From: Stentor roeselii
Taxonomy: Eukaryota; Ciliophora; Heterotrichea; Heterotrichida; Stentoridae
Direction of reading: 5' to 3'
NCBI GenBank assembly: GCA_006503475.1
Contig: RSEH01000203.1
Span: forward strand, 1 to 64,000
Length of the DNA stretch: 64,000 nt
The notes under the pieces were generated by a model. The model was not told the origin of the DNA and ran no database searches. It worked only from the letters and a program-made list of their open reading frames with translations. This document shows positions 48,319 through 57,405 of the stretch, piece after piece (the stretch's first letter is position 1; each line of letters starts with the position of its first letter). A program made the translations under genes and the position numbers.

Positions 48319-49809
48319 ATGGGAAATTGTTGCATTCCTGCCAAGCCTGAGAGTACTTCTGCATTTTTAGACATGCCGAAGAGTGCAAGTGAAATGAGAC
48401 CTAATACTCAGAACTTTAGATTGTCACCCGCTGACTTTATTAAACTAGTCTATAGACCATTGAACAATGAATACACTTTGCTGAACTTAATCGGTTCAGG
48501 TTCCTTCGGAGAGGTATGGTTAGGAGTCCACAAAGAGAGCAAGCAAAAGCGAGCAATAAAGCAAATATTCCTGTCCGAATCAAACGAAGAAGAGCTAGAA
48601 AAGCTTCTAAAAGAAGTCTCGATCCTGAAATGTTTGGACCACCCAAACATAATCCGTATCTACGAAGTCTACAAGAACAAAAGCAAGTTAAGCATCGTGA
48701 CAGAGTACCTCGAAGGTGGAGAGCTTTTCGACCGTATTCAAAAAATGCAGAGATTTAGTGAAAATCAAGCAGCTCGTTACATGTTGAACATGGTTTCTGC
48801 AGTGATGCATTGTCATGATTGTGATATTGTTCATCGTGACTTGAAACCTGAAAACATGCTTTTGGAAGATGACTCTGAAGGAGCACAGTTGAAACTTATT
48901 GATTTCGGGACTTCGAGATTTGTTCCTAATGATAAGAAACTTAAAAAACCGATTGGGACTTGCTTTTATATGGCTCCTGAAGTGTTGACGGCGGAGTATG
49001 ATAAAAAAGTAGATGTTTGGAGCTTGGGTGTTATTTTGTATGTTATGCTCTCTGGATTTGTGCCTTTCCCTGGAAAAACGGATCAGGAGATATTTAGTCG
49101 TATACGTAATGCACCTTTGAGCTTTGATAAACCTTGTTGGTCGTCTGTTTCAGAAGAGGCTAAAATGCTTATTAGGAAAATGCTGGAAAAAAAACCTACT
49201 AGTCGACTCTCAATCAAAGAAGTCTTCAACGACCCATGGCTTCAAGAAAGAGGAAACAACCGAGTTCCCGACAAGTTAATCGAAAGTGAATCTCTTCGTT
49301 CCTTATCCGAATTCAGGACAGAAGGGAAGTTACAAAAAGCAGTTTATGTTTTTATCATCTCTCAATTCGTTGAGATGAAGCATTTTGACAAATTAAAAGA
49401 AGTTTTTCTTTCACTCGACAAAAACGGTGACGGATTTCTAAACAAAGAAGAGATTTTACAAGCCAGTGAAAGTTACAACTTTCATGTAAACTTCGCAGAT
49501 GTACTAGCAAACTGCGACCATGACAAGAACGGTTTAATTAACTACTCGGAATTTCTAACAGCCACTGTTGACAGAGAAGCCGCTTATAATAGAAGCAATT
49601 TGATATCAGCTTTTAACAGATTTGATAAGAATGGCGACGGAAAAATTGATTTAGCTGAACTCAGGTCAGTTGTTGGAGGAAATAAAAGTGATACGGTTTT
49701 CAAGCAGATGATTCAAGAAGCTGATAGGAATAAAGATGGAGTCATTGATGTGGAAGAGTTCATTGAACATATGGGAAGCTATGTGAAGACTATTTGTCAA
49801 CAAGATTAA
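48319..49809 (+). CDS. CDPK: Calcium-dependent protein kinase (CDPK) with four EF-hands
   Basis: 496 residues starting MGNCC (myristoylation and palmitoylation likely). GSGSFG 59-64, Lys81, HRD 172-174, DFG 195-197, APE 219-221. Four complete EF loops follow: D367-E378 (DKNGDGFLNKEE), D400-E411 (DHDKNGLINYSE), D436-E447, D469-E480. The junction between kinase and EF-hands contains the usual helical autoinhibitory region. It is a membrane-attached Ca2+-activated Ser/Thr kinase. It sits between the pseudokinase and a RING-CH gene (9 nt away). Confidence 0.97.
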   Translation: MGNCCIPAKPESTSAFLDMPKSASEMRPNTQNFRLSPADFIKLVYRPLNNEYTLLNLIGSGSFGEVWLGVHKESKQKRAIKQIFLSESNEEELEKLLKEVSILKCLDHPNIIRIYEVYKNKSKLSIVTEYLEGGELFDRIQKMQRFSENQAARYMLNMVSAVMHCHDCDIVHRDLKPENMLLEDDSEGAQLKLIDFGTSRFVPNDKKLKKPIGTCFYMAPEVLTAEYDKKVDVWSLGVILYVMLSGFVPFPGKTDQEIFSRIRNAPLSFDKPCWSSVSEEAKMLIRKMLEKKPTSRLSIKEVFNDPWLQERGNNRVPDKLIESESLRSLSEFRTEGKLQKAVYVFIISQFVEMKHFDKLKEVFLSLDKNGDGFLNKEEILQASESYNFHVNFADVLANCDHDKNGLINYSEFLTATVDREAAYNRSNLISAFNRFDKNGDGKIDLAELRSVVGGNKSDTVFKQMIQEADRNKDGVIDVEEFIEHMGSYVKTICQQD

Positions 49810-49818
49810 AGATTAATA

Positions 49819-50574
49819 ATGGTTGATTGCGTTTTGGCTAGAGACTCTCCTAGGACTCCTAATCAGTTGTGCAGGATTGATAGTGAAAAATCATGCAGGA
49901 TTTGCTTTGAACCGGAAAATCAGCATGATCGGTTAATTGTGCCTTGTGATTGTTCTGGGTCGATGAAGTTTGTGCATGAAAAATGTATGAAAAAAGCTAT
50001 TCTTGTGAAAAGTAAAAGATTGAATCAGGTTAAGTGTGATGTTTGTAAGAGGGATCTGCAGATGGAGGTCAAGTTTGCATTTAAATTTAATTGTCACTAT
50101 CCAAAAGAAGATATCTCCAAGCTTCTTCTATTTTTCTTATTATCCTGCATAATGAGCACGATAATAATCTTCATCTTACTCTACCTATCAAATCCATCCT
50201 CCAAGTCAATAACCGCAAAGATCTACCTAACAATAGTTCTAATCGCATGCCTTTCTTTAGACCTAGCCCTTTTTTTCCTATTTTACAAGACCTTCCGCCT
50301 AGCCTGTTTCTCTTTAAACATCTCAAAATGGAAGATATTTCCCATCGAAAAGCCAGATCACTTAGAAATAACAAACATAACCGAAATCCTTGAAAACAAG
50401 GAAAACCTTTCAAGTCCCGAATCAAAAGACCCAACATTTTTCATTCGATGTGAAAAAGAAAACATTGAAAACATTGAAAACATTGAAAATAATCGAGAAA
50501 GAATCGACAGCTCAATCACTGAAGCTTGTCAGTTGACTCCAAGGGTGTCTCAAAAGAACATCCCTAAAAAATAG
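49819..50574 (+). CDS. RING-CH (MARCH-type) membrane E3 ligase
   Basis: 251 residues. C26, C29, C43, C45, H53, C56, C73 and C76 form the C4HC3 RING-variant finger, with the family's CRICFEPE and PCDCSGSMKFVHEKC. Two membrane spans follow (about 98-122, 133-156). The tail has a short repeat (ENIENIENIEN, codons GAAAACATT three to four times). MARCH-type ligases ubiquitinate membrane proteins. Its ATG is 9 nt after the CDPK stop. Confidence 0.93.
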   Translation: MVDCVLARDSPRTPNQLCRIDSEKSCRICFEPENQHDRLIVPCDCSGSMKFVHEKCMKKAILVKSKRLNQVKCDVCKRDLQMEVKFAFKFNCHYPKEDISKLLLFFLLSCIMSTIIIFILLYLSNPSSKSITAKIYLTIVLIACLSLDLALFFLFYKTFRLACFSLNISKWKIFPIEKPDHLEITNITEILENKENLSSPESKDPTFFIRCEKENIENIENIENNRERIDSSITEACQLTPRVSQKNIPKK

Positions 50575-50583
50575 TGAATTAAT

Positions 50584-51252
50584 TTAACTTACAGCTTTTG
50601 AATAAAGACGGTCAAAAATCACCCCTTCTCGATTTTTCATTAGTTTTGATGAAAGTGGAGAAATACTTGGATGGAATGAAAAAATTTCCTCTGATTGTTT
50701 TGATTTCGCTTCGGAAAGTCTTTTAAAAACCGGAGTCAGGCTTCTTTCACTTGTAAGGTTCAGAGTTTTTAAAGAGAGACTTGGCTTTAATGTTGTTGAC
50801 AGAATTTCTGCTTCGTTTTGTTTTTCACGAAGTTTTTGAAGTTTTTGGTTTTTTTTTATTGACCAGACTTCGGTTTCTTGGATGAACTCTTGATGGGTTC
50901 GGGTTGGACTTTTTGATGTGGGTTTGAATGTGCAGTGGGTTTTGAATTCCGAGTTTTTTCGTATTTCTTCTTTCATTTGGAGAGATTTTTTTAGTTCGTA
51001 ACGGGATTTTACTACTTGGTCCAGCCTTTGATGTATCGGGACATAATTTTTAAAAATCTTCTTCGAATTTTCACTGATATTCGGACGATCCTGAAGCGAT
51101 TTGATTTCGAAGATCATTTTTTCCTTCCTAAGACATTCAATTTTATCCTTTTTGTTACACAAGAACTTCGAAAATCTCTGAAAGGTATCAGCACCCAAAG
51201 TCTGTTGATCTTTAAAAGCAACTCCAAAGCTCTGAAAGTTCGAAATTTCCAT
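50584..51252 (-). CDS. Basic helical protein with F-x-P-x-x-x-x-S repeats
   Basis: 222 residues. Recurring motifs TFKPTSKSP, TLKPSLSL and SFHPSISPLSSKL resemble the short F-[KH]-P-x-[IL] repeats I know from ciliate cytoskeletal proteins of unknown function. Rich in Lys/Glu/Ser. Its ATG directly follows the NDC80 stop codon, with zero bases between (TAA then ATG). Confidence 0.78.
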   Translation of the reverse strand: MEISNFQSFGVAFKDQQTLGADTFQRFSKFLCNKKDKIECLRKEKMIFEIKSLQDRPNISENSKKIFKNYVPIHQRLDQVVKSRYELKKSLQMKEEIRKNSEFKTHCTFKPTSKSPTRTHQEFIQETEVWSIKKNQKLQKLREKQNEAEILSTTLKPSLSLKTLNLTSERSLTPVFKRLSEAKSKQSEEIFSFHPSISPLSSKLMKNREGVIFDRLYSKAVS

Positions 51253-52914
51253 TTATTTGAATCTATCATTACTGTTAAAATATTCATCATGAATCTTAAT
51301 AATATCATTTTTCTGACTCTCCATAAACCTCCTAATATTCGCCTTATAAACATTAACCTGTTCTACAATTTTCATTAAAGTCGAATAAGCCTCATCAACT
51401 TCAGCATTACTTTTAATTTCCCTAGTCTTAAAGTTTTCCCTCATTTTATTCAAATCAATTTGTGCCTTTTCAATATTATTTTGTATAATCTTCAAATTCA
51501 CTTTTTTATTTTCAATAGATTCTTGAATCTTTTTAACTTCTTCTTCATTTTCTTTAAGAGTTTTAATCTGTTCTTTGATAAGTCTATTAAGGTCATTTTT
51601 GCGAAAGTTTTCTTTAGTGATGGCTTCATTGATATGTCGAGTTCTTTCCTGAAGTTTATGTTCAAGTGCAATATCTTGATCTGAGAGTTTTTTGATAGTT
51701 TCGATAAGTTCTTTATCTTCTTCTTTCTTTTTAGTGATTTCGTTGTTGATGTGGTCCATGATCGAATAAGAGATTTTTGAGAGTTTTTCATTTAAGTTCT
51801 GAATTATTTGGTTTTGCTCTGATATTGACTTATGCAGGGTGTTAGAGGAAAAGGCTTCTCCCAGTTGTTCTTTAAGGTAAGGGTGACTTTCACAGGAGGC
51901 GACGATATCTTCAAATAGTGAAATATACTCAGCTTCTAGTTCAGATAAATGTTTTTCTGCTTTCATTCTTGAATCCCTTGTTTGTTTCAAGGTACTTTCC
52001 TGCAATAAACAAGCCTGGTCAAGTGAAATAATCTCAGATCGAACCCTTTCCATATCATCAACAGAATAAGGCTGAATTTCCACGATTTTCGCAATTTCCG
52101 CATTTTTCGAGTTAACTTCTTCAAGGTCCTTCTTCAGTTTTTCCTTTTCCCCTGCAAGATAATTCAATCGCTCTTCATGTTCCTTGATATTCGCGACGTA
52201 CCCAGCACAAACTGACTTAATACTAAAAATCGCAGATTTATTCTTAGCAATCATCGACTCCGCATTTTCAAAGCGACTTTTAACTTTCACAAGTCTTTCT
52301 TTTTCATCTGAAAGATTTTTAATAACATTTGCAAGTTCCTCTAATTTTTCATTATTTTCATTGAAATTCGCTTCAAGAAGACGAATCATTTCATTAAGTT
52401 CTTCAGAAAAATCATGAGTCGTTAAAAACATTTCATAAGCTTTTAAAGCGATTTGATGAGACTGGTCCTTGTTAACTACTTCGACAGGCGGAAAAGAAAC
52501 TCGAAGTGCATCGACAAGCCAACTTAAAGACGCCAGAAGTGACGGCCAAGAGTTGGGGGCTCCAACTGCGAGTAAAGAATTTTTACTGACAGTGAAAGGG
52601 TAGCCCAGAGCCTTTAAAAGTGCGGGGATCTCGTCTTCCATTTTCCCTGTCAACTCGAATAAAGGGTCGATAAGGCGCATTAAGGTTGTGAAGACTAGAA
52701 TGTAGTCTTTTGTGTTTGGAGTTTGAAGGTGCTTTATTGTTATTGGAACATCTGAACAGTTTTCTTGGAAAAATTGGATTATTTCTCGTTGGATCTGAAG
52801 TTGGTATTGTTTTTCGCTGAAGTTTTTTGGGTCTAAGGAAAGTTTTGAGTATGTGTGAACTGAGGGACGTGAGATTATGTTTCGGCTTGATGTTGATTTT
52901 CGAGGAGGATCCAT
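51253..52914 (-). CDS. NDC80: NDC80/HEC1 kinetochore protein
   Basis: 553 residues. A basic Ser/Arg-rich tail (1-30) precedes the calponin-homology-like domain: FSEKQYQLQIQREIIQFF, then TIKHLQTPNTKDYILVF and LGYPFTVSKNSLLAVGAPNSWPSLLASLSWLVDAL, strongly typical of NDC80. The remainder from about 165 is coiled coil for NUF2 pairing. The complex links kinetochores to microtubules in micronuclear mitosis. Upstream is a 42-bp tandem repeat (52968-53313). Confidence 0.96.
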   Translation of the reverse strand: MDPPRKSTSSRNIISRPSVHTYSKLSLDPKNFSEKQYQLQIQREIIQFFQENCSDVPITIKHLQTPNTKDYILVFTTLMRLIDPLFELTGKMEDEIPALLKALGYPFTVSKNSLLAVGAPNSWPSLLASLSWLVDALRVSFPPVEVVNKDQSHQIALKAYEMFLTTHDFSEELNEMIRLLEANFNENNEKLEELANVIKNLSDEKERLVKVKSRFENAESMIAKNKSAIFSIKSVCAGYVANIKEHEERLNYLAGEKEKLKKDLEEVNSKNAEIAKIVEIQPYSVDDMERVRSEIISLDQACLLQESTLKQTRDSRMKAEKHLSELEAEYISLFEDIVASCESHPYLKEQLGEAFSSNTLHKSISEQNQIIQNLNEKLSKISYSIMDHINNEITKKKEEDKELIETIKKLSDQDIALEHKLQERTRHINEAITKENFRKNDLNRLIKEQIKTLKENEEEVKKIQESIENKKVNLKIIQNNIEKAQIDLNKMRENFKTREIKSNAEVDEAYSTLMKIVEQVNVYKANIRRFMESQKNDIIKIHDEYFNSNDRFK

Positions 52915-52967
52915 TTTTTATTTGGATTTTTTTTTGTACCGCGTTTTTTTTGTGGGAATTTTTTTGG

Positions 52968-53313
52968 GATTGGATTTGGAAGGTTTGAGGAATAAGGATT
53001 TTTTGAATAAGGGGTTTTTTATTGGTTTAGGAGAAGTAGGATTTTTTTGGGATTGGATTTGGAAGGGGTCAGTGAATAAGGATTTTTTGGGATTGGATTT
53101 GGAAAGTTATGAGTAATAAGGACTTTTTGTAATTAAGTGGGTTTTTAGTCGGATTTTTATTGTTTTAGGAGAATTAGGATTTTTTTGGGATTGGATTAGG
53201 AAGGTTATCAGTGAATAAGGATTTTTTTGTGATTGGATTAGGAAGGTTATCAGTGAATAAGGATTTTTTTGTGATTGGATTAGGAAGGTTATGAGTAATA
53301 AGGATTTTTTTAA
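52968..53313. repeat. Degenerate minisatellite, about 42-bp unit
   Basis: Two identical 42-bp units (53189-53230 and 53231-53272: GATTGGATTAGGAAGGTTAT followed by CAGTGAATAAGGATTTTTTTGT) and a third at 53273-53313. Diverged units with GATTGGATTTGGAAGG begin at 52968, 53051 and 53091. A second recurring piece, GGAGAA(G)TAGGATTTTTT, intervenes at about 53030 and 53169. The array is T/G-rich on the plus strand and lies between the NDC80 start and the gene at 53526. Confidence 0.9.
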
Positions 53314-53525
53314 TTAAGTATTTTAGGGAAGACTATGAATTTTTGGTAGTTTATAAAAATAACTTATTTGTATCAGAATAATTTTTTATATCTATGAGTG
53401 AAAAAGGACTTTATTGATAAAAACACTTGTATATACCGAATAATTAACAATATCTTTGCATGAACATAGGAATTTTTATAAGTACTTTACGCTATTTAAC
53501 TCATATATATTTAATTATTCCGAAT

Positions 53526-54941
53526 ATGTCAAACCTCGACAATATCTACTCAGACATTTTCCCTTTAAAAGACCCAAACTACTACTCCTCAAGTGACAGC
53601 CTTCAACAAGATTTCACACTTTCACCATCAAAGCTAGTCTCAAACTTCTCAGGTCTCTTCAAAGTAGAAGACTCTTCACTTTACCTCCTCTCAGAGACCT
53701 CTTTTTATTCCTGCAGATTTGAAATAAACAAGTTTTCCTCAAAGCCTTTCACAGTCTCCTCTAAGTTCAAAACTTCTGAACAAGGCAAAGATTTCCTCAT
53801 CGAAAGTGGAAAAATTTTTATTTTGTATCCAAAAAAAATCTTAGTAATGACTTTGCAAGAAAATCAAAAATTTTACTTTATTGAGTCGAAAACTGAGTTA
53901 TATTCAATTATTTCCTTAAGAGGAAATATTTTTACTTCCTCTGGTTTGCATGTTTTTCAAGTGCAGGAAAGATTTTTGTATATTTTTTTCACGGCTCCTA
54001 AACAAATTCTAGCGATTAAGCCGAGTTTTTATAATTCGAACTGCATTTTGATTGTTATGGACCAGATGTACTTGATAGTGAATAATGAAAGGGATGTTGT
54101 TTTTGAATATGAAAGTGAAAATCCTTGTGATGTCGATTTTTTTAATGAGCATCATCTGGTTTTTTATGATAAGTTTAAAAATGAGTTGTATTTTATTGAA
54201 TGGGCAGATTCTAATGAGCATACAGCAGAAATTTCTTTGAATTCCTTCGAAATAATGGAAATGAAGGTAAAAGAAAACCTTGTGGTTTTATTTGATAAAG
54301 AAGTAGGTCTCTTAGTTTGTGTTATTTTCTGTTACGACAATAACAGTTTCTCAAGTTTTTCAGGAATAATCGAAAATTCATTCAACGACATTGACTTCGA
54401 CTCTAATGAATTAACTTCACAGTCTTTATTCGGTCAATTCGATGGTTTTTCTAATTTGAACTTTATTTTATCACGAGAAAACAACTTATACAGTTTTTCA
54501 ATAAAGTTAAGTTTAGAAGAAAATGCAGGAATTTGCTTTTTTTTTAAGTTTTCTGCTTCAGGACTTGACCAAAACAGCCAGATGGAAAAAATTCCAGTTT
54601 TTGAAAAACCTCAGCCGATTGACCCGAGTTCAGTTTTTCGATTGAAGGAAGAAATTATACCTAATCCTGATATTTTGATTAGAAAGGAAGAGGAAATCAT
54701 TAATTTAAGGAGGGATAAACAAAGGAATTGTGATTTTAAGGGTGGGAATTGCGAAAAAGATTTTGTTTCTGAGATGAGGGAAATTTTTAGTAATGAAAAT
54801 TTGCTGGATATTATGAGGGAGACTTTTGAATTGGTTTTGCCTTTGAAGCCTAAGGAATGTGTGAAGATTGAATCTTTTTTTGATATGCAGGGATTTGTTG
54901 GTATTCAGAAAATTATGAAGGATATTAGTTCGAGGTTATAG
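53526..54941 (+). CDS. Beta-rich protein with helical C-terminus, unrecognised
   Basis: Taking MSNLDNI (53526) as the start gives 471 residues; an earlier ATG at 53460 adds a hydrophobic extension that is AT-rich and looks like leader DNA. Residues 50-330 show repeated beta-strand pairs with hydrophobic ends (FKVEDSSLYLLSETSFYSCRF, LFDKEVGLLVCVIF), consistent with a beta-propeller. A helical end with VLPLKPKECVK follows. Layout is loosely like the nucleoporin NUP88 or other propeller-plus-coil proteins, but I cannot assign a family. Confidence 0.8.
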   Translation: MSNLDNIYSDIFPLKDPNYYSSSDSLQQDFTLSPSKLVSNFSGLFKVEDSSLYLLSETSFYSCRFEINKFSSKPFTVSSKFKTSEQGKDFLIESGKIFILYPKKILVMTLQENQKFYFIESKTELYSIISLRGNIFTSSGLHVFQVQERFLYIFFTAPKQILAIKPSFYNSNCILIVMDQMYLIVNNERDVVFEYESENPCDVDFFNEHHLVFYDKFKNELYFIEWADSNEHTAEISLNSFEIMEMKVKENLVVLFDKEVGLLVCVIFCYDNNSFSSFSGIIENSFNDIDFDSNELTSQSLFGQFDGFSNLNFILSRENNLYSFSIKLSLEENAGICFFFKFSASGLDQNSQMEKIPVFEKPQPIDPSSVFRLKEEIIPNPDILIRKEEEIINLRRDKQRNCDFKGGNCEKDFVSEMREIFSNENLLDIMRETFELVLPLKPKECVKIESFFDMQGFVGIQKIMKDISSRL

Positions 54942-55061
54942 TGTAGGATTAGAAGGTAAGATGAAATAAATAATCTTTATCACCACATCTAAATAATTCA
55001 ACCACCCAACCTTCTCTAAATCCTCGATTCCATAATTTCTCCTAATGTCAATAATCCCAAA

Positions 55062-56774
55062 ATGTACCCAATATCCTCTCAGGAAGCTGAATACCAAAAA
55101 CTTTTCTTCCAAATGCGAGAATCTCGAAAACAACTAATATCAATCTCAAAAGAGCTCGAGCGTTACCAAGACCTAAACCATCAAAGCTTAAAAAAAATCG
55201 AAGACCTTCAAAAAGAACTCGACTCAAGATCAAAAGAAGTTCATTTCGGAGGTTCAGAATCCCTTCTTCTAAACGAAAGTATTTCCTTAGAAGCTCCAGC
55301 AGGTCGAGGAAGTCTTTGGCCAGGTCTTGACTCGACATTCCAAACATCAAGTCCAGAAGAGCCTGAGTCAAAAAACACGTTATTTGAGTACTTTTTCGTT
55401 ATCGAAGCTGACCCAAACACGGTGCATTTAGGCGAAAATAAAGCAAAAGTTTGTTATTCTTACCCTTCTGAAGTAGCCCCAGGGTATAAAAAACTTTGCA
55501 AAGAGCTGAAAAGACTTATTTTTCCTTCTGGAATTCAAGGGGACACTCTTGATGATAAAGAAAGTAAAATGGACCAAGTCAGTTATGTTTTATATAAATC
55601 TCGTGAAAGAGATGAAAATAGTTTTATTGTTTCTTTTGACCCGGTAACACCCTGTGGGTCTTTCGACAGGACAGACGTGATAAACAACGGAAAACAACAA
55701 CTTTACTGTTGTTGTGTTAAGTTCCGAGATATTTCAGCTGAATTTTATGAAAAACAGTTGATGGTTGTTTGGAAGTGTTATTGTTTTTTTACTTATTTTC
55801 CTTGTTTTGACCTGCATTTTGATGTACTTGATCGACTTTTACTTATTTTAAGAGTAATGATTTCAGATAAAAGTCAACATCAATTAGTTTATTTCGAGGA
55901 TTACAATGATATCGACTTGATTTTTGGAAATTCAGAGGAAGGACTAGGACTACTTGAAAGTTACTTTGATTACTACTCTGATGGCCAGGCTCAGTTGTTT
56001 TCAGATATTTGTGTAGGCCTGCAGACTGGCGGGTTTGTTGACTACCAGTTTCCCTCTGATTGTTATTATCTTGATAAAAAATGGACTTGCTCTTTGTTGT
56101 TTTCAGTCTTTTCTTTGCATGATCTTTGGTTTTTCATTCAGGCGGCGATGATGGATAAAAATATTGTCATTGTTTTTGATGACCTTGATGCATTAACTAG
56201 TGCTGTTCTTGGACTTCAAGGACTTTTGATGCCTTTGGTTCGTACTTCAAATGTTTATACTTTAAAAGCGGCTTCAAATTTATCTGAGATTGTTTCTAAA
56301 GGGACTTCATTTATGGTTGGAGTAAGTTCGTTGAGCCAAAGTGAATATGAATCATTAGAAAATGTTTTTATTCTTAAAGTAAATCAAAGTCATAATGAAG
56401 TCTTTTTCAATTCAAGTCATGTAAATGTGAAAAAACCTTCTAGTGTCACTTATAGTCTTATGGAAAAGTTAAAAGATGACTATGCTAACTTTAATAGAGA
56501 ACATCTTTATAAAAGAACTAGAGATATTCCGAAGAAAAATTTGGTTTATACAAATAACGACGAGCAGAGCTCGTCGCAGGAAAGGATTGTTGGAGAAATT
56601 CGCAAGTTTGTTGCTTGGGTTGTTGAGGAGATTAAAAGTTGCTGTGATACTCGACCTGTTGACTGGAAATCTGCTGCTTTTAATTTGAAGGGTAGAGCTT
56701 CTCTTGGGAACCAGGAGTTCTTTTTGGAGATTTTAAAGAGTGAGGGTTTTAAGTATTTATTAAATAGAGGTTAA
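55062..56774 (+). CDS. DENN-domain protein (Rab GEF candidate)
   Basis: 570 residues. A coiled-coil head (1-65) is followed by the u-DENN region (FEYFFVIEADPNTVHL, then CYSYPSEVAPG, and QQLYCCCVKF), and the central DENN (LFSVFSLHDLWFFIQAAMMDKNIVIVFDDLDALTSAVLGLQGLLMPL), the most conserved part of the fold. A d-DENN helical end follows. DENN proteins exchange nucleotides on Rab GTPases. A GC-rich hairpin in a linker (56558-56576) is listed separately. Confidence 0.9.
   Translation: MYPISSQEAEYQKLFFQMRESRKQLISISKELERYQDLNHQSLKKIEDLQKELDSRSKEVHFGGSESLLLNESISLEAPAGRGSLWPGLDSTFQTSSPEEPESKNTLFEYFFVIEADPNTVHLGENKAKVCYSYPSEVAPGYKKLCKELKRLIFPSGIQGDTLDDKESKMDQVSYVLYKSRERDENSFIVSFDPVTPCGSFDRTDVINNGKQQLYCCCVKFRDISAEFYEKQLMVVWKCYCFFTYFPCFDLHFDVLDRLLLILRVMISDKSQHQLVYFEDYNDIDLIFGNSEEGLGLLESYFDYYSDGQAQLFSDICVGLQTGGFVDYQFPSDCYYLDKKWTCSLLFSVFSLHDLWFFIQAAMMDKNIVIVFDDLDALTSAVLGLQGLLMPLVRTSNVYTLKAASNLSEIVSKGTSFMVGVSSLSQSEYESLENVFILKVNQSHNEVFFNSSHVNVKKPSSVTYSLMEKLKDDYANFNREHLYKRTRDIPKKNLVYTNNDEQSSSQERIVGEIRKFVAWVVEEIKSCCDTRPVDWKSAAFNLKGRASLGNQEFFLEILKSEGFKYLLNRG
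56558..56576. repeat. Perfect GC-rich hairpin inside the DENN gene
   Basis: CGACGAGC-AGA-GCTCGTCG, an 8-bp stem with a 3-nt loop in an unconserved acidic/Ser linker (NDEQSSSQE). It resembles 6330-6346 (both with GAGC-NNN-GCTC at the centre). Confidence 0.7.
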
Positions 56775-56783
56775 ACAAGCATA

Positions 56784-57380
56784 TTACAACTTTTCTCTTT
56801 TCGAAAGAAACCTACTAGAACTCCTATTCGTCTGACAATCACCCCTGGCACTATAAACATTATAACTCCCAGGTCCAGGTACATTATCCAATTTTCCATA
56901 AATCTCAGAACGATTTCCCACTCCAAAGCTAATATTCTTAAAACTCGATTTTTCAACCTGTGCAAAGCAAGGTCGATACGTTCCAGGAGGTGGTGTAAAG
57001 ACCCTTTCCTTATTCGCCACTCTAACCCTAAAGCTGAATTTCGGTCCATGTTTTCCAAGAGGACTAAAAGGAGAATACGATCCAGGCCCAGGGGCATCAG
57101 ATCGAATTGAAATTTTCGGTTTTTTCTTTAAAGTAGGTCCTTTGTCGTTTTTTTCAAAAGCTGATTTTAATTCATAAGCGGCAGGACTAGGAGCGTCTTT
57201 TCCAGCTTGATTGGCAGGCGTCCAACGTTTGCCTTTACCGAAGCTGCATGATCTTTCATTTAACGTTGAAGGGAAATCGATGTATTCAGGGGTCTGGACT
57301 CGTTTTAACTGAATGAAACGTTTGGCTTTAGTGAAAGAATAAACAATTGAATTGTTGGACCTTGAAGACTTTTTTGACAT
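56784..57380 (-). CDS. SHIPPO/STPGR-repeat protein (ODF3/CIMAP family)
   Basis: 198 residues with repeats of the PGPxxY type: SPAAYEL, APGPGSY, TPPPGTY and VPGPGSY, spaced by about 25-45 residues, plus the family's Phe-rich links (FSFRVRV, ISFGVG). The family comprises axonemal and sperm-flagellum proteins associated with microtubules. Its 3' end is 9 nt from the convergent DENN stop. Confidence 0.93.
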   Translation of the reverse strand: MSKKSSRSNNSIVYSFTKAKRFIQLKRVQTPEYIDFPSTLNERSCSFGKGKRWTPANQAGKDAPSPAAYELKSAFEKNDKGPTLKKKPKISIRSDAPGPGSYSPFSPLGKHGPKFSFRVRVANKERVFTPPPGTYRPCFAQVEKSSFKNISFGVGNRSEIYGKLDNVPGPGSYNVYSARGDCQTNRSSSRFLSKREKL

Positions 57381-57405
57381 GGTTTATTTGAAATACTGAT
57401 GAAAA

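Noticed and set aside
52877-53116. Plus-strand frame through the minisatellite
   Set aside because: Repeat-derived translation; it also overlaps the NDC80 start.
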